Part shown: piece after piece, positions 45,972 to 54,915 of the stretch
Layout: every line of letters begins with the position of its first letter
Position numbering within the stretch: position 1 is the stretch's first letter
Assembly: GCA_024684085.1 (NCBI GenBank)
Contig: JAIKXM010000045.1
Span: 1-64,000, forward strand
Source: Lachnospiraceae bacterium
GTDB taxonomy: Bacteria > Bacillota > Clostridia > Lachnospirales > Lachnospiraceae
Length of the DNA: 64,000 nt
Reading direction: 5' to 3'
Program-made: the position numbers and the translations under genes
Notes under the pieces: generated by a model
Told to the model about the DNA's origin: nothing
The model's database searches: none
The model's input: only the letters and a program-made list of their open reading frames with translations

Positions 45972-48113
45972 TTACACAAAAGAAGTCTCTGGGGTGAACC
46001 GGCGGGTATAATTGACATCACCGCGTCCCTTGCTCTTCTTATAATCAAGTGCCGCCGCTGCCGCTTCCTCAGCGAATACCTCCTGCGAGTTGACCTTCTT
46101 TCTGTTGGTCATGATCTTACTGTAGGAACCGTCATCCTGCATCATATGTGCTTTGCGGTTATCCTTAAGTTCCACGTCGAGGATATGGATAAGCCTCTGC
46201 ACCAGCTCCGGTTCTTCCACAGGGAAGAGTATCTCAACTCTCCTCTCAAGATTCCTGGGCATCCAGTCGGCACTTCCGCAATATACTTCGGGACGACCTT
46301 CATTCTCGAAATAGAATATCCTGCTGTGTTCAAGGTAATTACCGACGATCGAACGCACCTTGATATTATCGCTTACGCCCTTGATCCCGGTCTTTAAAGA
46401 ACATATACCTCTTACTATAAGATCTATCTGAACTCCGGCTGAGCTTGCTTCATAGAGAGCTGCGATCATATCCGGATCGCAGAGCGAGTTCATCTTGGCG
46501 ATGATCCTTGCCCGCCTTCCGTTGATGGCATTATCCCTCTCCCTGCCTATCAGATAGAGGAATCTGTCTTTAAGCCACAAGGGAGCAACACTTAACTTAT
46601 TCCAACCTGTCGGCTCCGAATAACCCGACAGCATATTGAATACGGCGGTAGCATCCTCACCAAAGGGCTCCTTACCCGTGAAGAGTCCGACATCCGTGTA
46701 GAGCTTGGCAGTCGCATCGTTATAATTGCCGGTACCCAGGTGAACGTACCTGTGTATACCGTCTTCTTCCAGCCTTACAACGAGTGTTATCTTACTGTGC
46801 GTCTTAAGACCTACAAGTCCGTAGATAACATGGCATCCTGCCTGCTCAAGCTTCTTGGCCCATACGATGTTATTCTCTTCATCGAATCTCGCCTTAAGCT
46901 CTACCAAAACCGTTACCTGCTTGCCGTTCTCGGCAGCCGCAGCCAGGGCCGCTACTATGGGAGAATTACCGCTCACTCTGTATAATGTCTGCTTAATGGC
47001 AAGTACTTTGGGATCTTCACTTGCCTTCCTTACAAATTCTATTACAGGTTCAAATGACTGATAAGGATGATGAACAAGTATATCTTTCTTCCTTATCGCA
47101 GCAAAGAAATCTGTGCCCTCTTCAAACTCCGGAACGGGACAGGCAGCATTGGCACTGATCTTAAGCCCGGGCTTGTTCACCATTCCGTACAGCTTCATCA
47201 AAAAGGTAAGATCGAGAGGTCCGTTGATCTTGAACACCTCTCCCTTCTTAATGCCGAGTTCCTGTTTCAGTCTCTGCATCAGACGCATGTCAGCTCCGGC
47301 CTGAATCTCAAGCCTTATGGCCGCTCCCCACTGTCTCTTCTTAACGAGCTTCTCTATCTCTTTCAGCAGATCCTCCGCCTCTTCCTCCTCAATGGACAGG
47401 TCGGCATTACGCATGACTCTGAATCTGCAGGTCGTCACAATATCATAATTAAGGAATAATTTATCCATATTCCTCTCGATTATCTGTTCAAGGAGCATAT
47501 ATGTATGCCCGCTTCCCTCAGACGGAACTTCAACGAGTCGCGGAAGCACACTCGGTACCTGAACAGCCGCAAAATCATACATCTCCGAAGAGCCCGATTT
47601 CTTACCGCGCACAAGTGCTCCGATATTAAGCGACTTATTCCTGATAAGCGGGAACGGTCTTGAGCTGTCAACCGCCATCGGTGTCAGAACCGGATAGACC
47701 ATATCCCTGAAATAAATGTCCACAAATTCCTTCTGGGCATCATTCAGCTTATAATCATCCTCCATGATCTCAATATCATTCTTCTTTAATTCGGCGGAAA
47801 GAAGATTATATGCACTGTACTGCTCATCCACCAGTTCATGCACTGTCACATTAAGTGCCCTCAGCTGCTGCTTGGGTGTCATACCTGCGATATCCGGCTT
47901 CTTGTAACCGGCATTGCACATATCCATCAGCGAAGCCACTCTTATCATAAAGAACTCATCAAGATTGGATGCCGTGATACTAAGGAACTTGCCTCGCTCA
48001 AGCAGAGGAATGCTCTCATCCACCGCCTCGCTCAGCACCCTCTTATCAAAGAGCACCCAGCTCAGTTCTCTGTTGTAATAATTGTTGGGATCTCTGTAAT
48101 CTGTTTCCTGCAT
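45972..48113 (-). CDS. ppk: Polyphosphate kinase
   Basis: A 713-residue PPK1 enzyme polymerising ATP gamma-phosphate to polyphosphate. The N-terminal NRELSWVLFDKRVLSEA, the catalytic histidine region HLGTGNYNDATA (autophosphorylated His) and the second active-site block VDLIVRGICSLKTG (as IDLIVRGICSLKTG) are clear. GGGGG lies before the ATG. It is 12 bases behind the ppx/gppA gene, so synthesis and degradation of polyphosphate are encoded together. Confidence 0.96.
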   Translation of the reverse strand: MQETDYRDPNNYYNRELSWVLFDKRVLSEAVDESIPLLERGKFLSITASNLDEFFMIRVASLMDMCNAGYKKPDIAGMTPKQQLRALNVTVHELVDEQYSAYNLLSAELKKNDIEIMEDDYKLNDAQKEFVDIYFRDMVYPVLTPMAVDSSRPFPLIRNKSLNIGALVRGKKSGSSEMYDFAAVQVPSVLPRLVEVPSEGSGHTYMLLEQIIERNMDKLFLNYDIVTTCRFRVMRNADLSIEEEEAEDLLKEIEKLVKKRQWGAAIRLEIQAGADMRLMQRLKQELGIKKGEVFKINGPLDLTFLMKLYGMVNKPGLKISANAACPVPEFEEGTDFFAAIRKKDILVHHPYQSFEPVIEFVRKASEDPKVLAIKQTLYRVSGNSPIVAALAAAAENGKQVTVLVELKARFDEENNIVWAKKLEQAGCHVIYGLVGLKTHSKITLVVRLEEDGIHRYVHLGTGNYNDATAKLYTDVGLFTGKEPFGEDATAVFNMLSGYSEPTGWNKLSVAPLWLKDRFLYLIGRERDNAINGRRARIIAKMNSLCDPDMIAALYEASSAGVQIDLIVRGICSLKTGIKGVSDNIKVRSIVGNYLEHSRIFYFENEGRPEVYCGSADWMPRNLERRVEILFPVEEPELVQRLIHILDVELKDNRKAHMMQDDGSYSKIMTNRKKVNSQEVFAEEAAAAALDYKKSKGRGDVNYTRRFTPETSFV

Positions 48114-48125
48114 ACTACCCCCGTT

Positions 48126-49667
48126 CTATAGCCTTGCGATATGATTGATCTCCGGCCTGATATTATATACTTCTTCAAAAAAATCCGCGCGCCTTACGAA
48201 TATTCCCCTTTCGAAACTGATGTCCTCATTCGTACGAACAGTTATGACAAGTCTGTCATTTTTTAATTCTGACTTAATACCCTCGAACTTCTTCTTCCGG
48301 CTTTTATCAAGTCCGTTGGCGATCCTTAAGATCGCTGTAAGCTTCACTATCCTCATATAGGCATCTTCATCCATCCCAAGCTCCCTCGGAATATCGGTCA
48401 CACTGCCTCCGAGAAGATACGTATACTTAACGACATTGGCAACGATCTCCCTCTCCTTATGCGAGAGTCCGATAATCTCAGTCGACATGATGATATCATA
48501 TGAACAGGTTGCCAGATTATACAGGCTGATATACTTGCCGCAATCGTGTAAGATGGTCGAAAGTCTAAGACACAATCTGTCTCTGTCATTCATTCCGTGA
48601 ATAGACTTCATGCTGTCATAGATCGTCGTAGCGATACGCTCAAGAGTATGCGACCTGTCCTCGTCCGACATATATCTTCCCGCTATGTTAAAAGCGCAGG
48701 CAACTATGTCTTCCTCAAAGTTATGCTCGTTGCTGATCAGCATATTCTGTTCGGCATATTCATATGCGATGCCGTCCGTTAGTTCAGACTTTGGACACCA
48801 TATATTGCCCGCTCCCGTCATCGTGACCGCATTACGGATAATGGCCGCTGATACGAAGACAAGCGGTATATTCTCTTCCGGTATGCTGTATTTCCTTGAG
48901 AAATCAACCGGATTCATCTCTGCCAGTCTGTTAAAAAAAGCATCGAATCTCTCAGCTGTTACAAATCCCCTCTTCTCCGAATCCCTCGTACGATTATCGA
49001 TGATGGGTGATACATAATCATCAACGATCAAAAGATTCCTTATCTTCCTGTTCTTAAGATATAACTTATCGAAGATCCTGAGCTGGGTTCCTATCATCTC
49101 ATCGAGTATGGTCTTACGCTGTCCCGACTTAACATTGAATTCATTAAGACTCTCCCTGAGTCTCATTACGCCAAGCTTGATATTCTGTGTAACATTAAGT
49201 CTGTCATTATCAAACAGGGATATCTGTATACTACCTCCTCCGATATCTATAATGGCAGTTCCCTTGGTAATGGTATCGGTAAATTCCCTGCCTACGGAAG
49301 CCGCTGCCTTGTAATTAAGGAATCTCTGCTCTGAATTGCTTAACACATCTATTCTGATACCGGTACGCTGCTCGATCTGATCAAGGAGTATATGGGTATT
49401 TCTTGTCTCTCTTATGGCAGAAGTGCCGTATGCCTTATATTCCGTTATATGATAAGACTTCATGATATCTGCGAACTTCTTAAGAAGACTGCACAGTTCA
49501 TTGACCTTATCCATGGGAAGCTTACCCGTTGAATAAGTGTAACTGCCAAGATCAAGACGATATCTTACGCAATCCACCACCTTCATCGTACCGTTGGTGA
49601 ACTCCACTATCTTCATTACGATCTCATATGATCCGACATCGAGTGCTGCAAATAACCGAGTATTCAT
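48126..49667 (-). CDS. ppx: Exopolyphosphatase/pppGpp phosphatase with HD domain
   Basis: A 513-residue Ppx/GppA protein. The actin-like part opens FAALDVGSYEIVMKI, with YGTSAIRETRN and the phosphate-binding GTAIIDIGGGSIQISLF. Residues about 320-430 form an HD-type domain (STILHDCGKYI, GLSHKEREIV), as in long E. coli-type Ppx. The ATG at 49667 lies 6 bases behind GGAG. It is paired with ppk downstream. Whether it prefers polyphosphate or pppGpp cannot be read from the sequence. Confidence 0.9.
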   Translation of the reverse strand: MNTRLFAALDVGSYEIVMKIVEFTNGTMKVVDCVRYRLDLGSYTYSTGKLPMDKVNELCSLLKKFADIMKSYHITEYKAYGTSAIRETRNTHILLDQIEQRTGIRIDVLSNSEQRFLNYKAAASVGREFTDTITKGTAIIDIGGGSIQISLFDNDRLNVTQNIKLGVMRLRESLNEFNVKSGQRKTILDEMIGTQLRIFDKLYLKNRKIRNLLIVDDYVSPIIDNRTRDSEKRGFVTAERFDAFFNRLAEMNPVDFSRKYSIPEENIPLVFVSAAIIRNAVTMTGAGNIWCPKSELTDGIAYEYAEQNMLISNEHNFEEDIVACAFNIAGRYMSDEDRSHTLERIATTIYDSMKSIHGMNDRDRLCLRLSTILHDCGKYISLYNLATCSYDIIMSTEIIGLSHKEREIVANVVKYTYLLGGSVTDIPRELGMDEDAYMRIVKLTAILRIANGLDKSRKKKFEGIKSELKNDRLVITVRTNEDISFERGIFVRRADFFEEVYNIRPEINHIARL

Positions 49668-49711
49668 ATCAAGCTCCAATCACAGCAGATGATACCTTCT
49701 CATCCATATGA

Positions 49712-50998
49712 TCATCTGCCTATGCTCAAAAGATAATCTATAAACTGCTGGGCGCATCTGCCGGAAGGTCCTCCGGAAGTCACTTCCCACTTATTGGCCT
49801 CTGCCAGAAGCTCTTCTTCCGGCATATCAATATTATTGCGCTTAGCCAACTGTTTAACTATATTGATAAATTCCTTCTTATCCGGTGCCCCGAAATAGAT
49901 GGAACATCCGAATCTTGCCACAAGGGACAATCTCTCCTGAAGAGTATCTCCCTCATGAACCGCATCCTCTCTCTCCGAGAATCTCTCGTTAATGAGATGT
50001 CTGCGGTTAGAGGTTGCATAGATCAGTACATTCTTCGGTTTTTTCTCCAGACCGCCTTCTATAACGGCCTTAAGATACTTGTATTCAATCTCATATTCTT
50101 CGAAGCTTAAGTCATCCATATAGATGATGAACTTATAATTACGGTTCTTGATCTGGGCTATAACATCATTCAGATCCTTGAACTGATGCTTATATACCTC
50201 TATTATTCTTAAGCCCCTGTCATAATAGGCATTGGCAATGGCCTTGATACTGGAAGACTTACCGGTTCCCGCATCACCGTACAGGATACAGTTATTGGCC
50301 TTGCGTCCCATGACAAAGGCTTCGGTATTATCCGTAAGCTTCTTCTTGGCTATCTCATATCCCACAAGATCATCGAGATTGACATGTGCGATATTAAGGA
50401 TGGGCTCGATGGTAACATTATCATCGGCATCATGTGATACTCTGAAAGCCTTATGGAGACCGAACTTACCGACACCGTAATCCTTATAGAACTCGGTAAG
50501 AGTATCCTTCATCTCAAGAGGTGTATTGTTCTCCCGAAACTTGGCGGCAAGGGTACATATCCTCGTCTTTATTCTCTCGTTATATACCTTACTCTCTTCA
50601 TTGGATGAGATATAATTCTCTATCAGTTCAAATCCTTCAAGAGATAAGGTCTTCACCATATCCGAGAAATCATAATCATAGAGCTCCTTGAATATAACTA
50701 TATCATGCAGAACCGCTTCATTAATGGTACCGTTAATGGCTCCGAGTATCTCTGTCGAACGGCTGTAACTGTTCTCATTATTGACTAAGAGGTTAGCCAG
50801 ATAACAATGCCAGAGATTACCGGAGAATCCGTGGTTGCCTGCCATCTCAAGTAACCTGTGGATACAATCGTAGGCAAGGCTTCTCATCTCCTCTTTATCT
50901 ACTCGATCACTCTTGTAATCGGTCATCAGACGGGACATATCATATAACAGATCTCCCTCGTCAAAGTTCTTATATACTATTAATTCTTTCTCTCTCAC
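49712..50998 (-). CDS. DUF815-type AAA ATPase
   Basis: A 428-residue protein. The C-terminal half is a AAA module of the DUF815 family: Walker A YGDAGTGKSSS, Walker B FIIYMDDLSFEEYE, sensor-like LIYATSNRRHLI, and a final helical lid GGPSGRCAQQFID. The N-terminal 200 residues are helical without recognised motifs. The function of the family is unknown. GTG start behind AAGGAG. It heads the run with ppx, ppk and maf (gap 44), suggesting a link to polyphosphate metabolism (inference). Confidence 0.85.
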   Translation of the reverse strand: MREKELIVYKNFDEGDLLYDMSRLMTDYKSDRVDKEEMRSLAYDCIHRLLEMAGNHGFSGNLWHCYLANLLVNNENSYSRSTEILGAINGTINEAVLHDIVIFKELYDYDFSDMVKTLSLEGFELIENYISSNEESKVYNERIKTRICTLAAKFRENNTPLEMKDTLTEFYKDYGVGKFGLHKAFRVSHDADDNVTIEPILNIAHVNLDDLVGYEIAKKKLTDNTEAFVMGRKANNCILYGDAGTGKSSSIKAIANAYYDRGLRIIEVYKHQFKDLNDVIAQIKNRNYKFIIYMDDLSFEEYEIEYKYLKAVIEGGLEKKPKNVLIYATSNRRHLINERFSEREDAVHEGDTLQERLSLVARFGCSIYFGAPDKKEFINIVKQLAKRNNIDMPEEELLAEANKWEVTSGGPSGRCAQQFIDYLLSIGR

Positions 50999-51147
50999 AA
51001 TAGCTCCTTGATCACAGCCTGTCTGCTATCGAAAAAAATAAATGACAGTTATGTCATAATCCGGCAAGGAACAAGTCCCTGATCTCAGGGCTCTCTGCCA
51101 CTTGCAAAACAGGCGATTATATAAGAGAATTTTACTCCATTTCACAC

Positions 51148-51177
51148 TTGAAAAGCAAGTAAAACACAGTCTATAAT
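51148..51177 (+). promoter_or_regulatory. Vegetative promoter of the DUF5050 gene
   Basis: TTGAAA (51148-51153) and TATAAT (51172-51177) are 18 bp apart, 33 bases before the ATG at 51211. Confidence 0.75.
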
Positions 51178-51210
51178 TTACTCATAGATACTATACGAGG
51201 GGAGGTCATT

Positions 51211-52227
51211 ATGAGCGAAACCGGTAGAAAAATTCTGATCGCCGCAGGGCTGGTGGTCTTTTTCGTGATATTGGGCATAATCTATGTCTTTATAGCCAAT
51301 TCGAAGCCTGATAACGATGTCACGCTCACAGGTAATACGGCGGGCAACATCAACAATGGCGGGCTTTTTTGCGAGATGGGTGATAAGGTCTACTTCGCCA
51401 ATTCAACCGACGGCGGTTCGCTCTATTCAATGAACAGTGATGAGACGGGATTCAAGAAGATAACCAATGTATCGGTTTCGTCGCTCAATGTCGATAACGA
51501 CCGTATCTATTACGTGATGAAGGGCGGCAACGGCGGTTCCGGACTTGGATATATCCGTAAGTCTGCAGGGCTCTACAGCATCAGGCATAACGGCAGTGAT
51601 TCCATCTGCTATACGATGGATGCCGTAGGACTTGCCTCACTCTCAGGCAATCACATCTTATATCAGCATTACCGCAACAACAAGGGAACCGATCTTGATA
51701 AGATAAGGATCGATAAGAAAGATAATGTGACTATCGCTTCCAATATGGTATCCCCCGCGTCCGTAGCTAACGGCAGTCTCTACTACTCCGGCGAAGGCAG
51801 GGATCACTATCTCTATATGATGGACGTTGTAACAGGGGCATCCATGTGCATATATGAGCACAATATGTACAATCCCGTATACCAGAACGGCAATGTCTAC
51901 TATATGGATCTTGAAGGCAATTATAATCTCAGAAAATATAATATAAGCACCGGTGAGGATGTCCTTCTCACCGATGCCGCTATTGATTGTTTTAACGTAT
52001 ATGATAATGTTGTTGTCTATCAGACTGCTTCGGCATCTTCATCCCCCGCCCTTTACCGAATGGATACGGACGGTTTGGGAGTCGAGATGATAGCCGAGGG
52101 AATCTATTGTGACATCAATATCACTTCCCATTATATCTATTACAGGGAGTTCAATCTCGAAGGAGTGACCTATCATCAGTCACTCTATGGTGCTATTGCG
52201 CCCTCTCCATTCTTACCGTTTGAATGA
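51211..52227 (+). CDS. Membrane-anchored DUF5050 beta-propeller-like protein
   Basis: A 338-residue protein with an N-terminal membrane helix (IAAGLVVFFVILGIIYVFIA) and an extracytoplasmic domain of repeated units such as VYFANSTDGGSLYSMNSD, IYYVMKGGNG and VYYMDLEGNYNLRKYN. This is the repeating pattern of DUF5050 proteins, probably a beta-propeller. Role unknown; often a surface sensor or binding protein. GGGGAGG lies 6 bases before the ATG. It is a single plus-strand gene with its own promoter. Confidence 0.85.
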   Translation: MSETGRKILIAAGLVVFFVILGIIYVFIANSKPDNDVTLTGNTAGNINNGGLFCEMGDKVYFANSTDGGSLYSMNSDETGFKKITNVSVSSLNVDNDRIYYVMKGGNGGSGLGYIRKSAGLYSIRHNGSDSICYTMDAVGLASLSGNHILYQHYRNNKGTDLDKIRIDKKDNVTIASNMVSPASVANGSLYYSGEGRDHYLYMMDVVTGASMCIYEHNMYNPVYQNGNVYYMDLEGNYNLRKYNISTGEDVLLTDAAIDCFNVYDNVVVYQTASASSSPALYRMDTDGLGVEMIAEGIYCDINITSHYIYYREFNLEGVTYHQSLYGAIAPSPFLPFE

Positions 52228-52334
52228 TCATCATCACTTTTCATATCACTGTACAGTTTAACAGCTATAATCAGTATCACCACTGCACATACAGCGATCC
52301 AGACTTCAGTAAGCCACAGGGGCGCTGCACTTCC
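52185..52334 (-). other. Open frame with one membrane helix, in the folK frame after its stop
   Basis: After the TAG of folBK the same frame stays open for 49 codons and encodes a convincing membrane helix (VWIAVCAVVILIIAVKLY) with an acidic, hydrophilic tail. There is no ATG, GTG or TTG before the helix. It overlaps the end of the DUF5050 gene on the other strand. It may be a remnant, a small protein with a non-standard start, or a read-through tail. Confidence 0.3.
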
Positions 52335-53165
52335 CTACTCTCTGCTCGCAAGATCAGCCATAAGTTCCCTCATATTCTTATGACAGATCGGATGTATCAC
52401 AAACGGCGCGATCTCACACATAGGCTCCAATACGAACTTACGATTGATCATATCGGCATGCGGTATTATAAGATCACTCTCTGAGATGACCTCATCGCCA
52501 TACAGAAGAATATCCATATCCAGCGTTCTCGGTCCCCAGTGGATCAGCCTCTCGCGTCCGGCCTCCGCCTCAATCTTATGCAGACAGTCGAGCAATTCAT
52601 GCGGTCGAAACAGCGTATCGATCCTGCACGCCCCATTAAGAAAATCCGGCTGTTCCACACCGCCATAAGGCTTGGTCACTATAAGCTTTGACTTCTCTCC
52701 CATTCGCACATAAGGACTCTCTTCAAGCTTACGAAGACCCTCTTCGATCAGCTCCCTGCTCTCGCCAAGATTAGACCCGTAAGATAGGTAACATCTTGTC
52801 CACTCCCGATGAATGCTGACCGCAATATCAGCCACTTCCATCCCGACAGGTGCCTCAGGCTTGCTCACCTTAACATCGACACCCTTCACATCCGGATACT
52901 CTTGCAAAACAGCAGCGGCTACAGTTTCGGCCACTTTTTCAATAAGATCGTAAGACTCTTCTGTAACAACCCTGCGAACGGTCTCACACACTTCGGCATA
53001 ATTGACCGATGCATCCAGACTGTCCGTAAGACCGGCCCGTTGCGTATCAAGATACATCGTAAGCGTTATATAGAAGTTCTGCCCCTTCTCCTTCTCTTCC
53101 GGCAGAACTCCGTGATATGCATAGACATGAAGTCTTTCGATTGTAATATGATCTTCTGTCATCAT
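52335..53165 (-). CDS. folK: Bifunctional dihydroneopterin aldolase / HPPK (FolB-FolK)
   Basis: A 276-residue fusion for two successive folate steps. Residues 1-120 are FolB (dihydroneopterin aldolase: ITIERLHVYAYHGVLPEEK, KVSKPEAP). Residues about 127-276 are FolK (6-hydroxymethyl-dihydropterin pyrophosphokinase: CYLSYGSNLGESRELI, GPRTLDMDILLYGDEVI, IPHADMINRKFVLEP). GGAG lies 6 bases before the first ATG. It follows folP at 171 bases, with a repeat copy in the gap. Confidence 0.95.
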   Translation of the reverse strand: MMTEDHITIERLHVYAYHGVLPEEKEKGQNFYITLTMYLDTQRAGLTDSLDASVNYAEVCETVRRVVTEESYDLIEKVAETVAAAVLQEYPDVKGVDVKVSKPEAPVGMEVADIAVSIHREWTRCYLSYGSNLGESRELIEEGLRKLEESPYVRMGEKSKLIVTKPYGGVEQPDFLNGACRIDTLFRPHELLDCLHKIEAEAGRERLIHWGPRTLDMDILLYGDEVISESDLIIPHADMINRKFVLEPMCEIAPFVIHPICHKNMRELMADLASRE

Positions 53166-53219
53166 TTTTATCTCCGATCATTCGTCACCACTAATATAGT
53201 GCTTCCGTTCAAAGCTCAA

Positions 53220-53300
53220 CGGACACTAAGCTCGCAAGAATGCTCGCTAAGTGCCGATGCTCACACAAGCGTTTCTTGTGAATATTTTGTCCTTCATTAT
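53220..53300 (-). repeat. Half copy of a MITE-like element, inverted relative to the copy at 56393
   Basis: Read on the minus strand it matches the first 75 or so bases of the element at 56393-56524, including CAAGAAACGC, GGCACTTAGCGAGCA and GCGAGCTTAGTGTCCGTTG. The second half of the element is absent or diverged. It lies between folP and folBK. Confidence 0.7.
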
Positions 53301-53336
53301 GAAAATGATACGCCTGTGAACAATAACTTCAGCAAT

Positions 53337-54128
53337 CTATCTAACTGAATCCCGAATAGCTTCAGTCAACCTTATAGCCTGTACATTGGCGGCTACATCA
53401 TGAACTCTTATGAATGTCACTCCCGCATTAACTCCCAGTACCGAAGTGGCTATCGTACCGTTAAGTCTCTCCTCAACAGGAAGGTCAAGCGTATTGCCGA
53501 TGAATGACTTACGGCTCGCTCCGAGGAGTACCGGAAGCCCCAGAGCCGTCAGCTCATTAAGCTTAGCCATTGCCACAAGATTGCCGTGTGTATCCTTACC
53601 GAAGCCGAGTCCCGGATCAAGGATAAGCTTATCACGGGCTATTCCATGATTCTCCGCATTGGCTATAAGATCAAGATTATCCTGTATCATATTGTCATGA
53701 GGTCCGGTATGCATTATACATACAGGCACTCCTGCCTCGGCCACAACGCCTGCCATATCCGGGTCGCCCAGAAGTCCCGTAACATCATTGGCTATATCAG
53801 CGCCGGCCTTAATGCCTTCACGCATAACTTCCGCCTTATAACTATCCAACGAGATAACAACATCCATCCGGCTCCTTATGGCTTCAATAACGGGCAGCAC
53901 CCTTGCGGCCTCTTCATCCGCCGATACCTTCTGCGCCCCGGGTCTGGTGCTCTCACCGCCTATATCAATGACCGAAGCCCCTTCCTCTATCATCTGTTCA
54001 CAATGTCTCAGATGCTCATCCAGAGCTTTCCTTGCATTTCCATCATAAAAAGAATCCGGCGTAACATTAAGTATACCCCAAATCCCAATTTTATCTTTAT
54101 TGCCTATATCAATCCCTCTGACTAACAT
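53337..54128 (-). CDS. folP: Dihydropteroate synthase
   Basis: A 263-residue TIM-barrel enzyme joining p-aminobenzoate to the pterin pyrophosphate; the target of sulfonamides. GILNVTPDSFYDG, DIGGESTRPGA, ILDPGLGFGK and LLGASRKSFIG are the standard signatures. AGGAGG lies 5 bases before the ATG. It is separated from folE by the insert carrying the AbiE-like module and the CRISPR remnant. Confidence 0.96.
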   Translation of the reverse strand: MLVRGIDIGNKDKIGIWGILNVTPDSFYDGNARKALDEHLRHCEQMIEEGASVIDIGGESTRPGAQKVSADEEAARVLPVIEAIRSRMDVVISLDSYKAEVMREGIKAGADIANDVTGLLGDPDMAGVVAEAGVPVCIMHTGPHDNMIQDNLDLIANAENHGIARDKLILDPGLGFGKDTHGNLVAMAKLNELTALGLPVLLGASRKSFIGNTLDLPVEERLNGTIATSVLGVNAGVTFIRVHDVAANVQAIRLTEAIRDSVR

Positions 54129-54171
54129 ATAGCCCTCCTAAAAACTCTCATATAGATAACTCTGTGGGATT

Positions 54172-54915
54172 CTACGAATACATCTTCTCGAATATATTCA
54201 ATACTTCTCCCATGGATTCATTTATTCCAAGTTGCTCAGTTCTAACAGGTTCATCTTTGACAGTATCAATAAAGAGTCGAATGCTCTCCTTCACCAAACC
54301 ATCTACCGAAATATGGCTATCAGGATCAATAATAGCATATAATCTGAACACATCATTTTTGTGTTTCTTATAATCCCGCTCATTAACATGTTCTCCGGCT
54401 GCTTTGCGCCTTCTTAAATCTATCCAGGCATACATCTTGAACGGAATTAAATACTCTGCCCCCAAAACAGTAATACCTGCAACTGTACGACGGCCTCTTA
54501 ACATGAAGTTATAAAAATCATCATTCAACAGAATCGCCGACAGACTGGATGTATCATCATCAATATAAATTGGAATTATTCCTTCTTCAACTTCCAAATG
54601 GTATCCCGGTTTGCGTGAAAACAATTCAATCATAACAGGATAACCTTCCGACGGATTCGTAAACCGATAGAAATGCATATCGCCACTATTCTTCCAGCCG
54701 CACCTATATCCGCCAGTTTTAATATATTCCCAAAAAACCTTTGCAAATTCTGCTTGTCGATCTTCAAGGATTAAGATTATATCTATATCCTTCGTCAAAC
54801 GAAATTCTATATTGGCTTCTGACATCAGAATATCACATGCAGTTCCACCAATAACAGTATAGCAATCTTCAAAACCTTGAAATTGATTTTTAAATGAGTC
54901 TAATCCAACTACCAT
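54172..54915 (-). CDS. AbiEii-like nucleotidyltransferase (putative toxin)
   Basis: A 247-residue protein with a DNA polymerase beta-type nucleotidyltransferase core: VIGGTACDIL (Gly23-Gly24), TKDIDIIL with Asp43 and Asp45, and a third acidic residue in VMIELFSR (Glu97). Downstream motifs IPFKMYAWIDLRRRK and RDYKKHKNDVFRL fit the AbiEii family, the toxin of type IV toxin-antitoxin systems. It overlaps the upstream wHTH gene by 7 bases, as toxin and antitoxin genes do. Its base composition is AT-richer than that of the fol genes. Toxicity is an inference. Confidence 0.65.
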   Translation of the reverse strand: MVVGLDSFKNQFQGFEDCYTVIGGTACDILMSEANIEFRLTKDIDIILILEDRQAEFAKVFWEYIKTGGYRCGWKNSGDMHFYRFTNPSEGYPVMIELFSRKPGYHLEVEEGIIPIYIDDDTSSLSAILLNDDFYNFMLRGRRTVAGITVLGAEYLIPFKMYAWIDLRRRKAAGEHVNERDYKKHKNDVFRLYAIIDPDSHISVDGLVKESIRLFIDTVKDEPVRTEQLGINESMGEVLNIFEKMYS

